This document shows positions 55,771-64,000 of a stretch of 64,000 nucleotides of DNA, piece after piece. Source of the DNA: Thelonectria olida (Eukaryota; Ascomycota; Sordariomycetes; Hypocreales; Nectriaceae); the NCBI GenBank assembly GCA_020736575.1, contig JAGPYM010000033.1:1-64000 (forward strand), read 5' to 3'. A program made the translations under genes and the position numbers. Position 1 is the stretch's first letter; every line of letters starts with the position of its first letter. Under the pieces are notes generated by a model. It was given only the letters and a program-made list of their open reading frames with translations. It did not search any database and was not told the DNA's origin.

Positions 55771-57394
55771 AAAGGCCTCTATTCTCACTATGACTTTAAG
55801 AGATATTTACGTTTGAAAACTGTTGTAATCTCTCTTCCGTCCTCAATATTTGCCAGGTAACTATTAAATTCTACTAAATATTAAGGTCCAAATAGGCCTA
55901 TAAATTAGCTAGTAGCAGCTACTACTACTATTCTACTTATAAAGTAGTATTATCTAACTTAAGCGAAGAGTTAATAGTAGCTATTATTATATCTAGCATT
56001 AGCAGGCTTGGCCGGGGGGTCTTAGCTTTGCTAGTATATAATAAAATGTATTAATACCTTATAAGTAGGTCTTAACTAGCAAATACAGCTCTATAAGTGC
56101 ATACAAATAGCTTCTCTTTAGTATTTATAGTATTATATATTAAATAGTAGTAATATATAAAGTGGAAGAGACTAATAGGTTCGGACATAGTGGCCCAAGT
56201 GTTTAAAGCGTTTAAAAACCCTTATATAAGGGGGGCAAATATAAGGAGCGCCCTAATATTAATAATAAGGTTAAATAGTATTATCCCTATAGGTTATTAT
56301 AATAGGGATATTAGAGGTCTTTAATAGAAAAAGATAAAAAGTTAGAGAGTAGTAGTTGGAAGCTTTCTTTATATTAGTTCTATTAGTAAATATACTAGGC
56401 CCTTATTAATAAGAAAGGCAAAACTATTTAGGGGCCTAATAGGCGCACAAGTACTTATATATATAAAATTTTATAAAACCCATATAAATAATATAAGTAT
56501 TAATAGCTAATACTATAAATACAGCTATATAAAGATAATAAATTCCAATTTAATAATATAACTATAAATAAAATATAATTATATAATTAAATATAATACT
56601 TACTACTTCTTAATATCCTTTTAATATACTTTTTATATTTTACCTAGCCCTTATCTGCTTAAAAAGAGTTATACTACTATTTTATTAGCTATTTAAATAT
56701 TAAAATAGTTATTTTTTAACTTATTTTAATTAAAATAAGCTATTATCTCTTTTTTAATCTATCCCCTAAAGCCTATTAGCTTTATATAATATTTAATTAT
56801 TTACTTTTAATTAAAATACTAATTATAGTTAGCTTTATTATATTATAAAAATAAACTAATTGCCTTTTAATACTACTAGTTAGTTTTAATACTATTATAA
56901 GGCTGCGCCTTATATTAAGCTTTTTTTACTATAGTATATTTTTAATAAATAGCTTACAAGCTATTATATTTTAATACTAGCGCTACTAGTACTACTAGTA
57001 CTTTTAATACTACTAATAATTATAAAAGCTTTTTATATTATAAAAGGCATACTTTTAATATTATTTTATAACTTAATATATAATATCTATTACATTTTAT
57101 TATAAGTTATACTAACTACTCTATTATATATTAGAAATCTACTCTAACTGCCCCACTTTCTTATTTAATTATTATTAAATTACCTTTTTAATTATAATTT
57201 AAATATTTAAATTACTTTTATAATTATAATTTAAAAGTAGAATTATAGCTTTTAATTATAATTAAAAAAGTACTCTTTTAATATATAAATATATTTATTT
57301 AATATATTAGCTAAATATAGCTTTTTAATAGGGCTTATAATTAGTTTTAAAGTAAAAGTTTCTATTAAATACACTTTATTTAAAAAATTTAAAA

Positions 57395-57932
57395 ATTATA
57401 AAAGCTAGTTTTTATATAAGCTTAAATATATAAAATAAAATAATTTAAATATATTTTATATATTAAAAAAATAAAATTTATTATTAAATTTATAAAAGTA
57501 TAAGAATTATAATAATATATTTTTTACTTTATATATTTTATTAGTTATATTTTTAATTAAAATATTTTACTTATTTTTAAATTAAAAAAGTAAACTTACT
57601 AGTATATATTACTTTTATTTTAATAGGTAATATTTACTTTAATAAAGCATATAATTTTAAATAGAAAGGCATATTAAAATATATAATAATATAATATATT
57701 TTTTAAATCTTTTACTTTTAACTAATTATTAAAATGAAAAGAAATACATTTATATAAGTATTTTAAATACTATTAAATAGAAAAGTAATAGAGTTTTTAT
57801 TTAATATATATATTTTTTACTTAGGGCTAATAGGGCCCAATTTATTATATATAAAAAATAAGAGTTTTTTTCCTTTTATTTAACTTAATATTATTATTAA
57901 AATTTATAATAAATATTTAATTAAAAAAGCTA
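57395..57932 (+). repeat. Direct repeat, first copy (LTR candidate)
   Basis: Matches 61908-62325 in the same orientation, from AAAAGCTAGTTTTTATATAA to the stretch around TTATTATATATAAAAAA; the first copy has about 100 extra bases near 57460-57575. The pair flanks the copia remnant and could be its LTRs. Confidence 0.55.
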
Positions 57933-58534
57933 AGAAAATTAGTATAAAATATACTAATTATAAAAAGAAAGGGTATATTTCTAAGGACTATTTTTTCCTT
58001 TATTTAATTAAAGCTTTAAAAAATTAGACTTCTAATTTAAAAGCTAAAAAGGAAGAAGCTAAGGCAGCTAAAAACTCCCTTTTTAATAAAGTAAGAGAAA
58101 ATAGAAATAAAAAGTAGGAAAAACTGCTCCTAGCTACTAGAAACCCTAATAGTAATTCTAGCTTGCTAAATAAACTAATAAAAGAAGTTATAAAGCTTAA
58201 AAATAGAAAATTAACCCTTTTAAAAGCTTTTAATTTTATAAATATATATATAAAAGATATAAAAGTAAATAATTTCTTATATATATATTTTTTATATAAT
58301 AAAAATACTAATATTTCTATAGGAATTATAAAAAGAAATTTAAAATATATTATTTTTATTTTTAAAAAGAATATTATATATATAATTAAGAAAAATTATA
58401 AAAATAAAGATTTAATTTACTTTATATATAATATAAATACTATAATTTATATTATAAAAAAAAAGAATTTCTAATAAATTATAAGCTTATAAATAAAGAA
58501 GTTTCTTAAGAAAATACTTATAAAATAAATATAA

Positions 58535-60665
58535 AAGGAATTGGAAATTTATATATAAAATTTTCTAATAATAAAAAGAAATATTATATTAAAAATATTA
58601 TACTTATTTTTAAACTAGAAGTAAATATTATAAGTTAGTTAGTTTTAATTAATATTAACTATTATATTAAAAAAAAAAAATTTTCTAATTAAAAATAAAA
58701 CAATTATTATTATAAGTTTTTTTAAATAAAAGTTATATTATATTCTATTATATATAATTAATTATAAAAATATAAAAGTTTTTAAAAAAAATATTTTAAT
58801 TATAAAAACCCTTATAATTATAAATAAAAAGGAAAACTCTAATAAAAATAAAACTATAATTATATAATTATATAATTAAAATTTAAAACTAAATTACTTA
58901 AATATAAAAACTTTAAAAAGTTATTTTATAAAACTATATAATAAAAAATACTCTAAAAACTATAAATTTAATATTTTTAAAAAAGATATTTATAAAATAA
59001 AATAATATAATAGTTATATATAAGAAAAGTTAATTAATAAAATAAATAAAATATATAATAAAAGGAATTATAAATTTCTAATTTAATAGAGGAAAGGAAG
59101 CTAGTAGTAGGAAAACAACTAATAGCTTAAAAGGCTAAAAAGGAAAGGTCTGTTTAAATGGGCTAAAAGGTTGGGTTAGTTATATAATAAGGTTAGTTAG
59201 ATTAAAAGAAAGGAATAGGTTAGTTGAGCTAAAAGAAAGGAATAAGGGTTTTAAAATTAAAATACTAAAAACAGTCAAATTAATTATATTTAAATAAATT
59301 AATAAAAACATCCCTCTAGGGCCTAGGCCCCGGATTAAAACTAAAGAATTAAAAGGGAAAAAATAAAATAGCTCTTATTTCTAGCTATAGGGAAAAAAGG
59401 GAGCTATTTATTTCTCTTTTTTTAAGCTTAAAAGCAGATTATATAACCTATTATATAACTAGCTATTTAAATAGTTAATTAGATAGTTAAATAGTTAGTT
59501 AGCTACTAAGGGTCTCCTACTCCCGCTATATTAAATAAGATAGTTATAAATATATATTATTATTAAAAAAGCTAATAATTTAAGCATATAATAGAAGTTA
59601 ATATAAGCTAAACCCTAGCCTTATATTTATTATAATAAGTTTCTTAATAGGGCTTATAATTTATTTTAAAATAAAAGTCCCTATTAAATAAACCTTATTT
59701 AAGAAACTTTATTTTAAGCTTTTAATATAAAAGTACCTCTCTATTTAACTTTAATTTATATAACTTAACAAATAATATAATAAATAATAGTTAAAATGCT
59801 TAACTTTTAATTAATTAAATATAAAATAATTTAACTAAATAATAAAAGCTATATAGCTACTTTTTATATATTAAAATATATAAATTTCTGTAAATATATT
59901 AAACTAATAAAGATTTTCTTAAATACTTAAAAAAGTTATAACTTTTAAATATTTTTATACTATTTAATATAAATATACTATTAAATATTAATTAAAAAAT
60001 TAACCTAGTTATTTTAAGCTATAAAATTCTAATTAAAAGATCTAATATATATTAATACTATTATAACTTCTTTAAATATAAAGTTAAAAACCTTATATAA
60101 CTTTTTAAAAGGAAAAAAAAAAACTGTTTTATTAATAATAATAAGCAATTAATTAATATAATCTAATTAGATATTTATAAGTTATAGCTTTAGGAGCTAT
60201 TATATAAAATAGTAATAATTTAAATAGTTATTTATAAGGTTATAAAGGAAAATTTAAAAATAAAAAGTATATTAAATAAATATAAGAGTTAAAAGAGTAG
60301 GGGGAGTTAAAAAAGTTAAATAAAAAAGAAAAGTTTAAAAAAGATTAAAATAAGTTTAAAAGCATTTAAACTAATAGAAATAAAATAAGGCAATTAGATA
60401 GTAAAATATATTAAGAGTTTATATTATAATAAAAATTACTAAATATAAAAATTATACATTTTATATGAATAAATAATAAGGCTATTAAAATATTAGTTAA
60501 AAATTCTTTTTATTATAAAAAGGCTAAGTATATAAATATAACTTATTATTTTTTAAAAAAGAAAGTTAAATAAGAAAATATAAAGATTTTTATATACAAT
60601 TTAAAAATAATATAATAGATCTTTTTATAAAAGATTTAAAACTAATAAAATTTTATAAATTATTA
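58535..60665 (+). pseudogene. Ty1/copia pol remnants, RIP-degraded and interrupted
   Basis: At about 58536-58690 the plus strand reads GIGNLYIKFSNNKKKYYI, NIILIFKLEVNII, matching the GAG-pre-integrase block of copia elements (a consensus like GxGxV..NVLYVPxLxxNLIS). At about 60465-60665 it reads NKAIKILVKNSFYYKKAKYI, NITYYFLKKKVK, matching the end of copia RNase H (DNQGAI..NP..H.RTKHIDVRYHF). The intervening integrase and reverse transcriptase are mostly absent, and a 0.9-kb repeat unit lies between. Confidence 0.6.
59560..60450 (+). repeat. 0.9-kb repeat unit, copy 1
   Basis: From ATTATTAAAAAAGCTAATAA to AATAAAAATTACTAA. It is the most RIP-mutated of the three copies. It lies inside the copia remnant. 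Confidence 0.7.
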
Positions 60666-60934
60666 AAAGATTTATTTTAAATAATTATATTTTAAAAAAT
60701 AAATAATAAATAAGTTTTTTATTTTATTTTTTTAAGGACTTTCTTTATATAACTAATGTTTTTTATCTTTTTTTAAATAATATTATTTAATTTTTTAATT
60801 ATAAAAAGTTTTAAAGAATTTCCTTTAAAAAACTTATAATTAAAAAGTTTTAAAATATTTTCTATTTAATAAAATATATATTTAATTATAAATATTTAAA
60901 TTTATTAAAGTTATATAAAAAGACTTTTTTACAA

Positions 60935-61835
60935 TTGGTAATTTTTATTATTATGTAAACTCTTAATATATTTTGCTGCCTGGTTGCCTTATTTTATTTC
61001 TATTAGTTTAAATGCCCTTGGACCTATTTTAACCTTTTCCAGACTTTCCTTTTTTATTTAACCTTTTTGGCCCCCCCCACTTTTTTAACCCTTGCGTCTA
61101 TTTGACCCACTTTTTATCTTTGAATTTTCCTCCCCTTTTAGGCAACCATTCGGATTGTTGCTACTGCATATAGTAGCTCCTAGAGCTATGGCTTATAGGC
61201 ATCTAATTGGATTATCTTAATAAATCGCTTATTATTATTATTAAAATAGTTTTTTCTTTCCTTTTTAAGAAGTTATATAAGGTTTTTAACTTTCTATTTA
61301 AAAAGTTATAATAGTATTAATATATATTAGGTCTTTTAATTAGGATCTTATAGCCTAAAATAACTAGATTGATCTTTTAATTAATATTTAATAGTATATT
61401 TATATTAGGTAGTATAGGGATGCCTAGGAGTTATAACTCTTTTAAGTGCCTATTAAGGTCTTTTATTAGCTTAATATACTTAAGGAAATCTATATATTCT
61501 AATATATAATAAGTAGCTATATAGCTTCTATTATTTAGTTAGATTATATTATATTTAATTAATAAAAAGTTAGGCATTTTAGCTATTATATATTATATTA
61601 TTAGTTAAGTTGTGTGGATTAGGGTTGAATGGAGAGAATAGGTGCTTTTATATTAGAGGCCTAGAATAAGGTTTCTTAAGTAAGGTTTACTTAGTAGGAA
61701 CTTTTACTTTAAGACTAATTATAAGCCCTATTAAAAAGCTTATTATAATAGATATAAGGCTAGGGTTTAGCCTATATTAACCTTTATTATATGCCTAGAT
61801 TATTAGCTTTTTTAATAATAATATAAAAAGACTTT
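60935..61835 (-). repeat. 0.9-kb repeat unit, copy 2, inverted
   Basis: Reverse complement of copies 1 and 3, less mutated. It includes the C-rich stretch CCCCCCCCAC at 61071-61080 and the words TAGCTCCTAGAGCTATGGC. Confidence 0.75.
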
Positions 61836-61907
61836 TATTTTAAAATTTATAATATATTTAGTAAAATATTTATAAAAAACTAAATATAATATAGTTTTAA
61901 AGGGGCT

Positions 61908-62325
61908 ATAAAAGCTAGTTTTTATATAAAATTAAATATATAAAATAGAATAATTTAAATATATTTTACTTATTTCCAAATTATAAAAATAAACCTATTA
62001 ATATATACTATTTTTATTTTAATAGGTAATATTTGCTTTAATAAGGCATTTAATTTTAAATAGAAAGGTATATTAAAATATATAATAATTTAATATACTT
62101 TTTAAAATTCTTACTTTTAACTAACTATTTAAATAAAAAAGAATATACTTATATAAGTATTTTAAATACTATTAAATAGAGAAATAATAGAGTTTTTATT
62201 TAATATATATATTTTTTACTTAGGGCTAATAGGACCTAATTTATTATATATAAAAAACAAGGGCTTTTCTCCCCTTATTTAATTTAATTTAATAATAAAT
62301 ATTTATAATAAATATTTAACTAATT
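61908..62325 (+). repeat. Direct repeat, second copy (LTR candidate)
   Basis: Second copy of 57395-57932, shorter and slightly less mutated. Confidence 0.55.
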
Positions 62326-62924
62326 AAAACCTTTTTTATATTTTTATAACTGTTTTAATTTGCTAATTTTAAATATTTAATTAGAATTTAAATATTTTTA
62401 CTTTCTATTTTTTTAACTGCTTTTAAAGCTTTTAACTTCTATTTTCTATTATAGCTCTAGCTTTTATATTATTAAAATTAGCTTATTTATAAAATATATT
62501 ATTTTATTTTATTTATTTTAAAATACTATTAGGTAGCTATTTATTTTTTATATAATCTTGCTTTTATATAATAGTAAGCTAAATATATAACTTATAAAAA
62601 AGTATATTATTTTATAAAACTAGGCATTTTAAACTTAAGTAAACTATTATATAAAATTTATAATTTTAAATTGCTTTTAAATAAGTATAACTTACTTTTT
62701 TAATAGTTTTTATTTTATAAAAATAAAACTTATAAATATATAAGTAAATAAATAAATAAGCTAAAGCTGCTTTATTTTACTATTAATTTCTAATATATTA
62801 ATAAAATATTATAATAAGCTTATAAAAGGGTTTCTATTATACTATTATATTTAAAAGTTTATTAAAATTTATAATATTTCTTTTTATAATCCCTTACTTT
62901 ACTATTTTTTATTTTATTATTATT

Positions 62925-63810
62925 AAAAAAGCCAATAATCTAGGCATATAATAGAGGTCGATATAGGCTAAACCCTAGCCTTATATCTATTATAATAAGC
63001 TTCTTAATAGGGCTTATAATTAGTCTTAAGGTAAAAGTCCCCGCTAAATAAACCTTATTTAAAGAACCTTATTCCAGGCCTCTAATATAAAAGCACCTAT
63101 TCTCTCTATCCGACCTTAGTCCGCACAACTTAACTAATAATATAATATATAATAGCTAAAATGCCCAACTTCTTATTAATTAAATGCAATATAATCTAAC
63201 TAGATAATAGAAGCCGCGCAACTACTTGCTATATATTAGGATATATAGATTTCCTTAAGTATATTAAGCTAATAAAAGATTTTAATAGGCACTTAAAGGA
63301 GTTATAACTCTTAGGCATCCCTATACTACCTAATATAAATATACTACTAAATATTAATTAAAAGATCAACCTAGTTATTTTAAGCTATAAGATTCTAATT
63401 GAAAGACCTAATATGTATTAATACTATTATAACTTCCTTAAATAGAAAGTTAAAAACCTTATATAACTTTTTAAAAAGAAAAGAAAAAACTATCTTAATA
63501 ATAATAATAAGCAATTTATTAAAATAATCCAATCAGATGCCTACAAGCCGTGGCTCTAGGAGCTACTATGCGCGGTAGCAATAATCTAAATAGTTGCCTA
63601 AAAGGCTATAAAGGAAAATTTAAAAATAAAAAGTAGGTCAAATGGATGTAAGGGTTGAAAAAGTGGGGGGGGCCAAAAAGGTTAGACGAAAAAGGAAAGT
63701 CTGGAAAAGGTTAAAATGGGTCCAAGGGCATTCAAACTAATGGAAATAGAGCAAGGCAACTAGGTAGCAAAATACACTAAGAGTTTATATAATAATAAAA
63801 ATTACTAATT
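62925..63810 (+). repeat. 0.9-kb repeat unit, copy 3
   Basis: Same orientation as copy 1 and much less AT-shifted (for example AGATGCCTACAAGCCGTGGC near 63535 against TAGATATTTATAAGTTATAG near 60168). It serves as the reference for reading RIP changes in copies 1 and 2. No coding capacity was seen. Confidence 0.75.
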
Positions 63811-64000
63811 GTAAAGATTTTTTATTTTATAAATATATTTAAAATAATTTAAAGCTAGCCTTTTATATATATATAAAGTAAAAGCTATATTTAATAAATA
63901 GTATATTTGTTTCTAATAATAGTATATTAAAATAATAATATATAAACTATTTTATATATATAAAATAGTAATTTATATTAGTTTTCTTTTATAATAGCTT

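Larger units (their letters stand above)
55861..64000. other. AT-rich RIP-degraded block 4, to window end
   Basis: AT-rich with nested repeat remnants: a copia pol ghost, a duplicated 0.4-0.5-kb segment and three copies of a 0.9-kb unit. Nothing was recognised in 55,861-57,390 or 62,330-62,920. Confidence 0.8.

Noticed and set aside
58163..58474. Plus-strand frame of 103 codons rich in Ile/Lys/Asn
   Set aside because: AT-rich remnant near the copia ghost; base composition alone allows it and no live gene structure is present.

Overview
The window looks like a repeat-rich part of a filamentous ascomycete (Pezizomycotina) genome. The signs are short introns with CTAAC-type branch sites, chromodomain Ty3 retrotransposons, Zn(II)2Cys6 motifs, and long blocks of AT-rich DNA. 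In those blocks dead genes differ from functional sequence almost only by C-to-T and G-to-A changes, the signature of repeat-induced point mutation (RIP). No tRNA, rRNA or telomere repeat was seen, so a subtelomeric position is suggested only by the telomere-linked-helicase-type genes.

Layout. 1-8,560: two neighbouring minus-strand genes of one family, a RecQ helicase (cut by the window edge, with a frame break near its end) and a 1,615-residue DUF3505-like protein. Both contain a region resembling the catalytic boxes of tyrosine recombinases. 8,561-22,106: AT-rich block holding two recognisable gene ghosts, a secreted metzincin protease with a C-terminal array of 39-residue repeats (about 11.95-13.4 kb, plus strand) and a different RecQ helicase (about 17.4-18.9 kb, minus strand). 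22,107-30,330: intact Ty3/gypsy chromovirus A. 30,331-35,238: AT-rich, with an array of CCCCTAGGGG palindromes. 35,239-43,552: intact Ty3/gypsy chromovirus B. 43,553-49,260: AT-rich, with a RIP-degraded copy of the helicase at the left edge. 49,261-55,860: a GC-balanced island with three spliced small genes: a cysteine-rich membrane protein, a cysteine-rich secreted protein with a lysozyme (GH24)-like end, and a small kinase-like protein. 55,861-64,000: AT-rich, with Ty1/copia remnants and a 0.9-kb repeat present three times.

The two Ty3 elements are the best-defined objects. Each has identical-looking LTRs, a 5-bp target duplication, a gag gene with an unusually long Cys/His-rich tail, a classical A AAA AAC frameshift site into pol, and a candidate self-priming site. 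Each also carries an intron-containing gene on the opposite strand, between pol and the 3' LTR, encoding a Zn(II)2Cys6 plus coiled-coil protein. The pol genes are nearly identical, whereas the LTR upstream region, the antisense gene and gag differ strongly. Each LTR carries five copies of its own short motif. A self-encoded antisense DNA-binding regulator that co-varies with its LTR is the most interesting hypothesis here.
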